Assembly: GCA_004794785.1 (NCBI GenBank)
Contig: SJOL01006425.1
Coordinates: 959,097-1,023,096, forward strand
DNA length: 64,000 nt
Direction of reading: 5' to 3'
From: Opisthorchis felineus
Lineage: Eukaryota > Platyhelminthes > Trematoda > Opisthorchiida > Opisthorchiidae
A program made the position numbers and the translations under genes. The notes below the pieces were generated by a model that saw nothing but the letters and a program-made list of their open reading frames with translations, searched no databases and was not told the DNA's origin. Positions 49,640 to 61,378 of the stretch are shown here, in pieces (within the stretch, counting starts at the first letter, position 1; the number at the start of each line of letters is the position of its first letter).

Positions 49640-49830
49640 AGTGGAACCAGGATATTTGGGATGTAGGCACCTCGGGATGGTTGTGGTGGGCTAGCACGAA
49701 GTCCCTTCCCTTCCCCTCCTCTCCCACTCTTATTCTTTTCTTCATGATAAGGCTTTTAGGTGAACCATGGTTGTAGGGCAGCAAAGCATCAAAGTTTGAC
49801 CACTGACTTTGTGTTGTCCATGATAAATAA
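49640..49830 (+). mobile_element. RTE-like LINE, 3' UTR-only copy
   Basis: Matches 2190-2330: GATGTAGGCACCTCGG, the CTAGCA-AAGTCCCTTCCC segment, ATGATAAGGCTTTTAGGTGA and ACCATGGTTGTAGGGCAG. The coding part is absent, a severe 5' truncation. Confidence 0.7.
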
Positions 49831-50444
49831 GTAGGAGTACCACTGCTGGCTGAGCACATACGACTTGTCTCGATAGCCTCGTTTGCCATTCGATCTGTGA
49901 CAATTGCCGATTCGGTTTAGTTTTGTAAGTAGCATATTCGGTGTGAGTTAGGTTGTGATGCACTTTTGCACCTTCAAGTGGTGAACAGAGTGGTCAAGTC
50001 AACTCACCTGTAGCCAATCTCATTCGAATAGTGGCAAAGACAGCGTCAGAATCTAGCCCCAGCTAGTTCCCTCTGTTCCTTACTATGGTGCCCCATTGAA
50101 ACCCACTTGGTAGAGGTAGCGCTTCTGAAATCAGAACCCCCGTAACCACTGGTCAGCTTAAATAAACCGGCTTGGTTAGGCACTGGTTTGTTCGCTCGGT
50201 TGCTCATTAATTGCCCATCGGGGCCAAGTCGCCTTAGGCTAGAACAGACCACAGTGGTGAGCTACGGAGCTTTAAACCGATACTTAACCCTCGCTAAGAT
50301 GCGCCGGTCATGTTTGGCTTTAAGTGCCGAGTAAGACATGGACGCAGACGTTTAGCAAGGAGTAGCATACACCTGATAACCGACCTGTACGTCCTTACCA
50401 CGTGGATTGTGGCCTACATATACACAGCATAATACTCGTCATGC
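49831..50444. other. No gene; possibly an unclassified repeat
   Basis: Lies between two oppositely oriented LINE 3' ends. 50040-50350 is more GC-rich than its surroundings but shows no coding or structural match I can name. Confidence 0.35.
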
Positions 50445-51020
50445 CATCACTATCATCATCATGGACAGCACAAAATCAGTGATCAGACATTGATACTTCG
50501 CTGCCGTACAACCATGGTTCATCTAAAAGCCTTATCATGAAGAAAAGAATAAAAGTGGGTGGGGAAGGGACATAATGCTAGCCTACCGCAACCATCCCGA
50601 GGTGCCTACGTCACCAAACACTCATTCAGACACTGGATTAAAACTGAAAACAAGAACGCCGTTGACATGGATTAGCAGCCATATCTTGCAACGTCCCCGA
50701 CCAGGCATGGTTGGGTTCACGCCGACCCTATTCTGGGAGAAGAGTCGTACCGACAGCACCCAAACTTTTCGTAGTTTCTTTCGTACCGCTATGCCAGATC
50801 AAAGTTTGACCACGTCTCTTGTTGCATCACTCTGAATTGAGGAACACAGAAAAGAGCATTGTTTTCGGCAAACGATGATTAGGCATGCGCAATACATGGA
50901 ATAACCACTGCAGGCTTTGGTGCTGGACACATTCTTTGATTGATATCTCTGTTGCATAACTGAACACTCATTTTATCATTGTCTACTCACATGTTCGTCG
51001 GCACCATCCTACACGAGCTG
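50445..51020 (-). mobile_element. RTE-like LINE, 5'-truncated copy
   Basis: Minus sense: a degraded SIKECVQHQSLQWL block near 50950, RMPNHRLP near 50880, TWSNFDLA near 50800 and then the 3' UTR, ending in an ATG-rich tail at about 50470-50445. This is the same family as 1255-2350. Confidence 0.75.
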
Positions 51021-51759
51021 TGGTTCTGAGATAGTGTTTTTCGCAGAACCAAAGACGTCTCAGTAACTCTGCCTGAAAAAGTCATGTGTCATAGTCATAC
51101 AACAAAACAGTGCTTACTACAGCCGAATACACAAGTCGTAGAAATCGTATGGATTTTCCGCTTCTCCTCTCTAGGTGGCGCTACCGAACACAACCCGAGC
51201 CCTACAGTTCCGTACACTGTCCTCATCTATCACACTACAATCGGAACTGATAAAGCTTTCGAGATACGTAAAATGCCACAAAATTGGTGTACCTCTCCCT
51301 GGACTGTAAGTGACGTGTTCAGTGACCGCGTGAATCAATAAACTTCAGATCCGATTCATTGAAAGTTGCCCTCTACCTAGAACTTAACACCCTCTTGTCC
51401 ACCATAAAGAACTCATATAGTCAACACATGGGGGAATTTCAGTGCTAACGTAGGATAGCTCAGTTCATTAGAGGAATGCCTCGGTGGTATGTTCAGTCTG
51501 AAAGCAAAAGGTGATGATAGTTGTGAACGTCTTTTGCAACTTTTTACAGATCACCAGCCGTTTCGCAGCAGTACTGCATTTAGACGCAGTGGGCTCCGTT
51601 GTGCTACCTGGAGTTCCGCTACTGTTAAGCATCCCTGGGGTCACATTAACCACATCACCATCAGCTACCGATGACGCGGTTCAGTCATTGACTACCGACC
51701 CTTCTGGAATACATAGGTTGATTCAGATCACGCACTCGTTCGGCATGGGCTTTCACTAA
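51021..51759. other. No recognisable feature
   Basis: Short open frames; no repeat match noticed. Confidence 0.35.
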
Positions 51760-53370
51760 CATTTCCAGGTTAGACACAGAAAAGAACTCTCTCCCGGCAG
51801 TAGAGAAGCCTTGCCAGCTTCAAGTAAGCCTACTATGTAGTGCATTACAAGCGACCCCTTCGGAGGACATTGGCCGTAACTGGGATGAGATAATCACGTC
51901 TATACGTGACGCCGGGAACTCTGCTTGTGGTACTTCCGAGTTAGTACACGGATGCCACCGGATCTCAAAACAGTCACTATCAAATCTTGATGCGAGGTGC
52001 TCTATCCCTTCTTGTTTAGAGTACAATTTGGCCAGACGATCGATTAGACGACAGCTTCAACGTATCCTGCGTGTGGACACAGAGGCGCGGTGGGACCAGA
52101 GAGTTCAAAAAATGGAAGAGGCCAATGCAGCTGGGAATGCGCAGAAGCTGTTCTAGCTAATATGAAAAACGGTCAAAAAAGCCTCCCATGAGTTAATCAA
52201 AAATGATATTGGAAACCTAATTTATAATAAAGACCAGCGTCTAAATATATGAGCAGAATATTGTCAACGGCAATTGGCCCTCGGCGACTGTACCTATGTC
52301 CTTTATTTTGAGTAGTGACCTGTGCGTTCAGATCCCCTCACCTGATGAAGTACTAACATGCCTTTCTTCCCTGAAGCGCCATCGGGCTGTTGGACCAGAT
52401 GCGCTTTCCGTAGCATTGTTCGGAGATGCAGGAGAATCTTTGTGTTCAGCTTTGACTAGGTTTCTGTCACCTGTTTTCGAATAAGAAAGTGTTGCGGGAA
52501 GTTGGGGCCAATCGTTGGTCGTATCCGTTTTCAAAAAAGGCACACGAACTGACTGCTCCAACAATAGGGATATAAGTCTTACACCTGTCACGGCACCGGT
52601 AATGGCTTCTCTTATACTGCGAAGTCTATCTTCGGCACGCTTGACACAATCCGAGAGCACTAAGCAGGATTTCGACATGGAAGTGAGTGTATCGACCATA
52701 TCTTTGCATTACGTGGAGTGTTTGAGCAGCGCCACTTATACCGCCAACCAACAATCGTGGTCTTCCCCGACTTTAAAAGAGCCTTCAACTCTGGTAATAA
52801 ATTGGCTATCCTAAATACTCTACCTTTATACCAATACCTCCAGTCAGATTAGAATTTACAATGAACTGTCCAGAAGTTTCCTGACCACTGGTGTAGTTCG
52901 CCAGGGTTGTCCGTTCTCTCCTTTTTCGATTTTACCACTGACATCATTATGGAGTGTAAACTCCAAGGGACCGAGAATTTAGGTATCGAAATCACATCTG
53001 AAGACAGATTGGCGGATTTGGATCATGCGGATGACACGGTTATGTTGTTCAACAATTATTTGTCCGCACAAAGTGTTTTTCAACCAGAATATCGGAGGTC
53101 ATCCCATTTTTTGGCGGGCTTTTTACGCCTTCAAAGTGCAAAGTCTTACTTCAAGATTTTTCGTTCCCTTGTGCTGCACAAGCAGTGGTTGTAATATAAC
53201 AGATGAAGTAAATGCACGGATAACTAAGGTATGGTTGGTGAAATTGCATCATTTATGGCGTCAAAACCGAAATTCACTGAAGCTGAAAGGCTATGTATCC
53301 GAGGCAACTGTAGGAGCGGTTTTACTCTATGGTTCCATCGGCCCCTCCAGTGTGAGGATCTGAGGCGTCT
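51760..53370 (+). mobile_element. RTE-like LINE, central part (linker, RT and start of C-terminal region)
   Basis: The linker between endonuclease and RT shows RRSIRRQLQRIL, then MEEANAAGNAQKLF near 52110. RT follows with LSSLKRHRAVGPDALSVALF (52355-52420), SVFKKGTRTDCSNNRDISL, a frame-shifted QAGFRHG-like block, VVRQGCPFSP (about 52895) and LADLDHADDTVML; HADD at 53024-53035 replaces YADD. It ends abruptly after the HLWRQN and LRRLQV blocks near 53370. Both ends are truncated, and there are many stops. Confidence 0.8.
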
Positions 53371-53639
53371 TCAAGTGTCCTTCAAAAGTTATGTGTGCTT
53401 GCTTCTTCACAAAACTTAAATAACCTGATAGAATTTTTTGTCGAGTTAGCTATTAGCTTCAACGCATATACAACTGACTTAAATCGTTGACCGTGAGCGA
53501 GATGTTACCTTTTAATTCATTATAGTGATGTTTATAGATTAAAATTATGAGTAACCACGGGATACCACTAGTTAGTTTACCAATTTTTTCCGTCACTTAA
53601 TACCTACCAGCTGCTCGCGTATTTATTTGAGGCAGTGGT

Positions 53640-54050
53640 CAAAGAAGAAATAAACTTTCGACAGAGCCGGTCTTTTGAGGTCATCCAGCGAAGCCGCCCC
53701 TATATCTGCTGAGCTCACCTGGTCAATTCAGTTCAATTTACCAGCTATAAACCGTGTACCATAAGCAAATTGGTTCCAGCTGCTACAGTTTCGATTACCG
53801 GAAAACGGGTATGTGGAACCTACAACAAAGCCCTGGGAGGCGAAGGCATGTGCAGTTTGTTCAAAGATTGGGTAGCTACGCATTGAACACGATAGCTTTG
53901 ACGCAGGAGCGCCACTGACTGCGCGATTGGGCCATTTCTGCCAATGTCATTGACCACTGGTGATTTGAGTCCCGGGGTCCCCATCCAGGAAGGCGGCAGT
54001 TCACCTGGTACGCTCCTTCCAAGGCACCTGGATGATATTTTTAAAGGGAA
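53640..54050 (-). mobile_element. RTE-like LINE, 3' coding end and UTR
   Basis: Minus sense: CRLPGWGPRDSNHQW near 54000, LAEMAQSRSQWRSCVKAI near 53900, then non-coding sequence. It is most like the long minus-strand element at 2640-5490 (WSCIKAI near 2770), a different subfamily from 1255-2350. Confidence 0.7.
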
Positions 54051-54314
54051 TAATACACAAAACCATTGAAAAAATACAGCCCCGTTGATAGGAACAAGTC
54101 TTACTTGATGTTTTCTAATATCCTTAGAGAGTAGAAGGAGAAGTGAAAGTCTTTGAATACTGGAGTAGTCTTTTCGAGCAGCTTGAAAGTGAAACATGCT
54201 TGAAAATGAGGTTGACTGCTAAACGTAGAAAAATACCTTTAAAGAGTTTAATAAAAGTTTTAATGACACTGATGGAAGTTGTCCTTTATCTCAAATCCAA
54301 GAAATCCAAGTGCA

Positions 54315-54320
54315 TTTATT
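54315..54320 (-). other. Polyadenylation signal AATAAA
   Basis: AATAAA on minus, 35 bases beyond the TAA of the exon ending at 54355; position and distance are usual for a transcript end. Confidence 0.5.
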
Positions 54321-54354
54321 TCCGGTAAAATCAAACCGCGTTTTTTAAAATACA

Positions 54355-54685
54355 TTAGCTTTCCGGTACGGTGAACAACTGTCCACAAATGTTACAATCA
54401 ACTTCTAACCAAGGCCGTCGTTTACTAGATGTCGATTTTTTCGAAGCACATGGTTCTGGTTCTCCCAGAATTTCGTCCAGTGCGTTCATTGTTCGGCGTA
54501 GCCATGCTGGTGTGGCTTGGACACCAACGGATGACGTCGAAAGCCTCAAATTTTTGCCTATCAGTCTCTGAGAGTTCTTTGACAGTTGACCAATAAGCGA
54601 CCTAGTTTCATTCCCAGACGTTTTCACGTTCGGTATGCCGGGTCCCAACTGAAGAGGCTGTGATGGTCTGAACAACGGATTCGTT
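54355..54685 (-). CDS. 3'-terminal exon of an unidentified gene
   Basis: Minus sense. An acceptor-like TTCCATTTATTACAG precedes 54685, and the frame then runs to TAA at 54357-54355: about 109 codons. It reads TNPLFRPSQPLQLGPGIPN, a Ser/Thr-rich middle with TPAWLRRTMNALDEIL, a basic SKKSTSSKRRPW stretch and the end VDCNICGQLFTVPES. The single C-x2-C is half of a possible zinc knuckle or a bare motif. An AATAAA lies 35 bases after the stop. The upstream exons on this strand (above 54700) were not found; 62487-62637 is a candidate but unproven. I do not recognise the family. Confidence 0.55.
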
Positions 54686-54759
54686 CTGTAATAAATGGAA
54701 GTTAAGTCGAAACTCATTGTGAATGGAAGCTAGGTTTGTAGAAATAAGACACATCATAC

Positions 54760-57700
54760 ATTATGAGTATAAAGCCTGGATCACAGTTAGTGATTAACTC
54801 ATGAACTGACGGGAATTATATCTGCGGCCTGTGCGTAGTGAATAACTACAACTTTGCCACTGTACCTTCTACGTTCCAGCAATTCACCATTCAGTAATTA
54901 AATCGAGTATATTAGGTTCATGTTCGGAACTTCAGATGGGCACAGCGGATGATTCTTTAGAGCGCAATCCAATGACACCTTGCTGACCCGGTAAAATAAA
55001 CCTTACATTGCACTGTGATTCTTTACGAGCTAAGGAAGGAAGGTGGTGCATCAATGTCCAACTTTCTCCAGAGTGGTTCAGATTCTAACCCACATCAGAC
55101 TAAACGCGTCTGTTGGTGAGCTTTTTCGTACAGGAAGTTTTTCGCCAACTACGCTTTTTTTGCAGTTTTCCGCCCGTTTTCTCATTCTATCAGCTGTGTT
55201 CTGAATGTATGTGCGTAAGATGGCTCAAAGGTGAAAAAGGAAATTGTGGAGACCCAGAATACACATTCATATGTACAGTGCCCTTGGCGCACTTATTGCT
55301 GTGGAAAGAGTACCCTGATGAAATGTTGCAATCCTCTGAGTTGATGGCAGTATTTTTATGTGCTGAGTTACCTTTGCGCCAGTAAGTATGATGGGTTATG
55401 TATGACCACTGCAACCGAGGAATCAACGAACCTAAGCCTCAGTTTCAGACAAAGATCCTAAAACTGACCGTGGGGATAGGTTCAATCCAATGTGTTATGC
55501 TAATAGAACACACTGACCCCCGCGGGGAATTTCAAACAGTTGGCACTCTCTACTAGCGTCCACAGCAAGTATTTAGTTAGATTTCTGCAAAATCTTTCTC
55601 TGCGGAGATCATGTCCACCACTCTAGTCAGTTCACATTGTTGTTCCCTGAGAAGTACCTTACTCCTCTCCTCAAAAACGGCTGCTCTCCTTAGAATTTGG
55701 AGAAGAACGCAACGAGAAAACTATTTTTAGATTTAGAACTCAACTGAATGAAGAAATGGCTCTTAAGCTGTCCAAAAACAAGGTTTATTTGTCCGAAGAA
55801 ACTCAACTTCATTTTTAAAACCATTTCATTACTGCTGGACCTTGAGATTATCCTTGCTTTGCAAAGAATAACCTGACATCCTCCTTCCTGACGCTACCCG
55901 TTTGACTCCTCAGTTCAAACATGAGTAATCACGTCGCAAGTGCTGCTGTGGAATATTCGTGAAACTCCTACTTGTTTCAGTGGAAGGTGTCCTGACAGTG
56001 GAAATAGAATCATCCTCAACAGCAGTAAAGCACTACTAAATACTGTCGTCCGACCATCACAAATGGAATTAAATAACACAGTAGTCAAGAGTGGAAATAA
56101 TTGGATAGAGTAGGGACAGTACAAAGTGGAACCTACTGCTCTGAGGGAAAACGACCAAAATCAGTGTCCACACATATGTATGAGCAGCAATGAAATGAAC
56201 GGATCCGTGCGTCAAGTCAGAGTAGGACGCCAGTAGGACGTAGTAAGCCAGCAGGACCGAACCACCATAATTTGAAAATCTGGCCGGACGAAAGCTCAAC
56301 ACACAATGACAGACGGATGTTGTCTTGGCAGTCTAACTGAGAAATGATATTATTACGGCCACTGGGGCCGATTACGTGTCTTATCCAATAAGGTTTCCAG
56401 CCCAGTTCAAAAAGACTTAGCTGTACCCGATTCAGAAAACCGCCACGGTCCGAAAGCACTCTGACTTTAGCCGTTTCACTTCGAATGGCGCGTCACAAAA
56501 TGTTCCAAGAAATTTTCATCAGTGAGGGCTCGGGAAGGAAAACGACACCTTCTTTTGTGAACGGTGGTTCAGCATTCGTACTGCATGTGTCACCCACCTT
56601 AACTTCTCAATCCTAACTTATAGCCCTAGCGATTCTTACTCTGTTGAATACGTCCACGTTGTTTAAGGACAGATGATTTTCCGAGCAACTGTTCTCGATA
56701 TCGCCTCAACTGGCAAGCACAAGTCTGAAGTTGAATAAAACATGGTGCATGGGAGTGTAAACCTGCGATCTGAAGGTGTCAAAATACAGAGTGAGTTGAA
56801 GCACTAAGTTTTATGATTGGTCAGAGAAAAGTGATCAGTTTGTCAAAGTAGAGTCGATCCATTCACGTGACGCTCTTGATGCCACAGAGAAAGTTGAGGT
56901 GACCTAAGCATGATCACGTCAACTGGTGACAATGCGCTGGCCAAAATTTTTCCGTCTACGTCAGTCTGATTCTCAGAAGCGAAACCTAAAACCACTCCAC
57001 AGAAGTGAGTTTTTTTCTAGGAGCATTTTGTGCCTATCGGGTTAAAATTTAATTTGGTAGTGTGCTCAATATCAATGGCAAGAATAAGGTACCGGTCCAC
57101 GAATCTTCTTTTGTCAGCAATCCTTCCATTTGCAAATGCGACGCGGACTATGTGAGTAGTCCCATTCGGCTCCTGTCTCAGTTAAATACCTGAGCATGTG
57201 TTACCTTCTAGAGTGACCGCAAGTTCAAGCACACGGCAGGCCTGGCCTTATGCATGTGAACCATCGGCTCAGTTTGGCTGAATTGCTCAACGTGTTCTGT
57301 TGAACACCATCCAACCTCCCCAGAATCGTCCATCAAAGCACACTCGCAACGACCAAATCTTTCATCGTCAGGTTCCGTCAGCCCTTTCTGTAGCCCCAGA
57401 GACGTGGTTTGGAAGCACTACTTGTGCCTTGGCCAAGTAATCATCACTCCCAGACCGATTCCAAATAACGCCTGCAGATAATTCTTTATTTTCACTCATT
57501 TAGACTGCAGAATTCACTCCCATCTGCCATGTTTTATCCATAATTTTAACTGCACCTGCCAGTTGAGACCTTATTGAGGTCATTTGCCCGCGAAACCACA
57601 AATCTACTTCGTTACCAACTGTTCTTACCGCATGCAGGCTGCAGCCAGCCAGCCCATGTTATGCTGTGGTGTCTGAAGACAATAAAGGTAAGTGATCGTA

Positions 57701-58077
57701 CAAGCAGCAGTAGATTACAAGAGCTGTTCTCCTGCGCCACTCTGGGCTCAAAGTTTTGGCTAGTAATGAAAGCTTATGTCAAAAAGTATTGGAAATGTGA
57801 TTTTGAATCCACTTGAACTTATCAATGAATCCAATTCCTGAGTGACACCTACTTTCATTGTTTTCACGGTCATAAAAACTACTGCAGATGGCTGACACAG
57901 ATTTAATGTAGCGACATCGAATGGGCTCAGAAATTAGGTCATAGATGAATATTTCGATAAAAAGGCTTTGAAAAACGAGAATGAAACAAATCTATGACCA
58001 AAATTGACCTTAACAGGTACTGTCCAGCCCATAGTGACACCAAAGCGACTGACGAAATGTGAGTCTGATAAAAGTCA
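54760..58077. other. Stretch without a recognisable gene
   Basis: Nothing I can name on either strand. If the exon at 54355-54685 belongs to a multi-exon gene, this would be its intron. Confidence 0.35.
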
Positions 58078-58245
58078 CTCAGCTGTAAAACCATTTCGGT
58101 GCCAAACATCCGTGCCACCCGAAAAAAGCACGGGGCCTGAGACACCGCCAGAAATGGCCAAGCCTAGACAAGAGCAGTTTGGTTCGAATCACGGACCCTC
58201 CGGTCAGTAGGTTTGTGCCTTAACCACCGAGTTTGAAATTAGCGG
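58078..58245 (-). mobile_element. tRNA-derived SINE, family A
   Basis: Minus sense: an A-box region AACTCGGTGGTTAAGG, an intact B-box-like GATTCGAACC, then CTAGGCTTGG, GTGCTTTTTTCGGGTGGCAC and CACCGAAATGG. A run of 13 or so G follows at 58252-58264. Confidence 0.75.
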
Positions 58246-58984
58246 TTGTTTGGGGGGGGGGGGGTGCAGCAGACCAGGAAACAAATTCCCTAGGAAATTA
58301 CTGAACGTCTTGGTAAAAAAAGTCTGTTCTGTTAGTTGTCATAAATTTTGATGCAGATTTCCCACCGCCTCGCATAATGATGTCTACGGTCATACATTAC
58401 TCCAGAAGAAAAGAGAGATCAAACAGCTGCCTTCCTAGTGATAGCCTTTCTTCGGAAGGATTGCTGAGGTTCACAGTAAACATAAAGTTGCAGACTTTCA
58501 GTCGTATAACTTCCTCAGTGCAAATTATTTCAGTCATTTCTTAAAATAAAGGAAAAACTATCCATACACTGTACATCGTGACTACAGAGGTGATCGTACA
58601 TTTACTGGTAAAAACAAGTAAAAAGAAGATACACTGATTTCTGACTTACCGTTCGCTCCTTCTCGTTGTTGACGACAGGCCGGAATGGGAATCGGAAGGA
58701 AAATGAGTTGCAAACATTTGTCTCGATAATCTCGCTATTCCGAGTTTGTTGGGTGTCACTGACCCGCAAAGCCGGTTTGTCATGTACAGAAGGGCGAAGA
58801 ATACAGCTAATAGTCGTTGCTTCCGAATGCTTCTTTCTGAATCGGCAATAGCCCTCTTAGATTCAAATGACTGGGGAAGAAATTCAGAGGTCGATGATAA
58901 ACCCAAAAACAAGATCCAGTCACACAGTGGTAGGTCGTAGAGTTATAAAAAAACTAGTTGCATTACTGTCACTTCTACCAAAAT
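58246..58984. other. G run and possible exon on minus
   Basis: On minus, sequence ending at about 58650 abuts a GTAAGT donor, but two reading frames are open before it and neither can be preferred. Confidence 0.3.
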
Positions 58985-58987
58985 AAC

Positions 58988-59020
<33 letters not shown>

Positions 59021-59050
59021 TATCATCATCGTCATCGTAAACCTCATCAG
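58985..59050. repeat. ATC/GAT trinucleotide microsatellite
   Basis: About eleven consecutive ATC units, then interrupted ATC/GTC units. The same triplet (as GAT) forms the tail of the RTE-like LINE copies, so this may be an expanded LINE tail. Confidence 0.85.
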
Positions 59051-59211
59051 CATCAGGATCAGCAGAATCGTCTTCAAATCAAGGTTAAACTCGTCCTTAT
59101 CGTGGATCGCAACGTAAGTTTTATACGATGCACATTTTGCTTTAACCTCTGTACAAAAGTTACAACTGCCTTTCGAGTACCCCCCCCCACCAACGAATTA
59201 ATCTGAGTTAT

Positions 59212-59392
59212 TGTCCAGCTGTAACACACTCTGTGCTTAGCTGCCATGCCACACGAAGGAAGCACGAGGGCCGAGGTGCTGTCAGGTTGACCAAACCTAG
59301 ACAGGGGCAGCCGAGAAGAAGAGCTTGGGTTCTAACCACGGAACTTCCGGTTAGTAAGTTTGCACTTTAACCACTGAGCCATCCTGAGTTCA
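59212..59392 (-). mobile_element. tRNA-derived SINE, family A
   Basis: Minus sense: A box TGGCTCAGTGG (exact consensus match), B-box-like GGTTAGAACCC, then CTAGGTTTGG, CTCGGCCCTCGTGCTTCC and GGCATGGCAGC. Confidence 0.8.
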
Positions 59393-60059
59393 TTATCCAA
59401 TTTGATCTGACCTAATTGCAGTAGTCAAACCTATGACGACGCCCCAAACACGAAGACACTACAACCTAAGGCATCCTCTTCTTCGTGAGAGTAGTTCAGT
59501 AGAGGAGAACTGTCGAACAAGGGGAACCTCTCTTATTTAAAAAACTAAGCCTTGGAAGCGCGATTCCTCCAAACAAGAAGATTGACAAGACATTGACATA
59601 TGAGTGTACGAGTGTAAAATCCCGTCCCGATACGATGAGCTTGCCCAGCAAGCATGACTGTATTGAGGCTCTTCACGTAACAGAGCTAGCTATGTCGTCA
59701 GTCCAATGGCCGTTATCACCTGGCGTCATCGATACTATTCAAGATTCATTTTGCTAGCGTTTCGCGTCTATGTAGCTTTATCGTAAGTGTAACTTTACGT
59801 TGACTTGTGCTTGCATCTGTGGCTGCATTCAACATCAAGGTGCAAACATACGTGTACGTGTGAGCATTCATAAGATCCAACGGCCCTACATGTTGCTTAT
59901 GAACTGGAAACTCAGCATAGCAACAACAATGCGATGATGCGTGTTATATTTTCATTGCTCTCCCCGCTAGTCGAGTAAGGAATCACTAGTTCCCACCTAC
60001 CACACTCAACCGCATGCCTGTCTCACTCAATCATTTCATCACAGGACCAACAACTCGTG
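59393..60059. other. No recognisable feature
   Basis: Short open frames only. Confidence 0.4.
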
Positions 60060-60500
60060 TTTTCCAAAGAAGGTTCCTCGCTTTGGACGACGAAAATCGA
60101 TTGATAGAGTCAATACAGAAGGACCATTTGCTTCCAGGTTTGGAGGGTATTGTGAGATAAGAGTAGAAGTGATGTCCATTGGAGATTAAGATCCGGTTAG
60201 ATGCACAAAATGACAAACCTATAGGTGCGTCCATATACTGAGCTGAATGAATGTGTATTAGAGTGGGCGGCGGATACGTGGCTTAGAAATCTGCCAGTGG
60301 CCGGAAGTCCATTGGGGAAAAGTACTGAAGCTGTTGCAGAATTGAGGCAAAAACTTTCAGTTCCAATAATACACGCCTCTAATCTCCACACCAAACACTC
60401 CCCACGTATACGAAATACTTCTGGCTTCCAGTCACATTCAGTGACTACTGTTCACAGCATCCTCCTATATCACATGAATCAAAGGCATAAGTTTCGCCAG
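60060..60500 (+). pseudogene. Possible pogo/Tigger-type transposase DNA-binding relic
   Basis: A first segment at 60066-60155 reads RRFLALDDENRLIESIQKD, and after stops a second at 60230-60360 reads LNECVLEWAADTWLRNLPV, AGSPLGKSTEAVAEL. The second resembles the CENP-B/Tc5-type helix-turn-helix (L-E-x-L-x-x-W-x-x-x-x-R-x-x-L-P-V-S-G-P-x-L-x-x-K-A). The spacing fits the paired HTH domains of pogo transposases. No DDE domain or terminal inverted repeats were seen. The alternative is an unrelated exon. Confidence 0.35.
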
Positions 60501-61167
60501 TTCCGTTGGGATGACGGAAAAAACATCATTGAAATAATGTGGCATTTGAAAAGCTACTCGTCTTCGAGATTTTCTGTATGTACAACGCAAACGAAAAATG
60601 ATCTTCTGTTATTATTCCATACGAGTATTGTGCACCTGTTATCACATCGAAAACGAGCTGAACCTTCAGATGCTACTTTCGTTACATAAGTAGTTAAAAA
60701 TGGAAAAAGTGCGGAAACACCAAGATACTGGAGCGGAAACAGCAGTTAATTGCAACAATTTGATAGCCGAAAACTGTAGTCTTATTATTCCATGTGATCA
60801 GCTTGACGGTCTCAAGAAAATGCAAATGCCAGAAATGAATCAGGTATACGCTATTCGGAATGACACTGGATTTGGTGCCCTCAAGAAATCCACTCTAACT
60901 GATATTATTGAAGCAGCTTACATTACACCATACAGACTCTGAACAAAACATTTTTCGACTACCATTTGTTTCTTATCAGGACTAACTTTGAGCTTTGAAA
61001 CATTATTGCATCACGTCCTCTTCATGCACAGTTGCTACATTTCAAACACATTCAGAATGTTGCACAGGGGGTGGTCCACCATCTTACTCCTCGTGATAAT
61101 GCAACCCCCTGTGCAGTCAAAAAGAAAACCAAGCTCTACGCATAAGATTGCTGAAAATTCTTCGACA

Positions 61168-61210
61168 GCCCACGACCAGTTTCGCCCTTCTTGGGGCTTA
61201 TCAGGTAGGC
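61168..61210 (-). ncRNA. Hammerhead ribozyme, two changes
   Basis: Minus strand: stem I GCCTAC/GTGGGC intact, core CTGATAA (61204-61198; CTGATGA expected), stem II GCCC/GGGC intact, GAAA then ACTGGTC (ACCGGTC expected). Otherwise identical to the copy at 61379. Confidence 0.75.
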
Positions 61211-61378
61211 GCAATCCTCGAGTTTCCGTCAACCTTATGTTCTACTTGAAACCAAACTACACGAAATTAGCGAAATACACTCATTTGCAAACAAATTTGG
61301 TTTTGCGAGAGACTCACCTGGAACCAAGCTGAAGTTCTCCCAAGTAGAACATAAAGTTGAAGAAAACTCGAGGATTGC

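Noticed and set aside
52334..52350. Another CTGATGA in + sense, checked for a hammerhead
   Set aside because: It is a LINE coding sequence, with no GAAA-stem-GTC and no stem I.
58646..58912. Minus-strand reading ending at a GTAAGT donor
   Set aside because: Two frames are open across it and neither has a clear acceptor or match.
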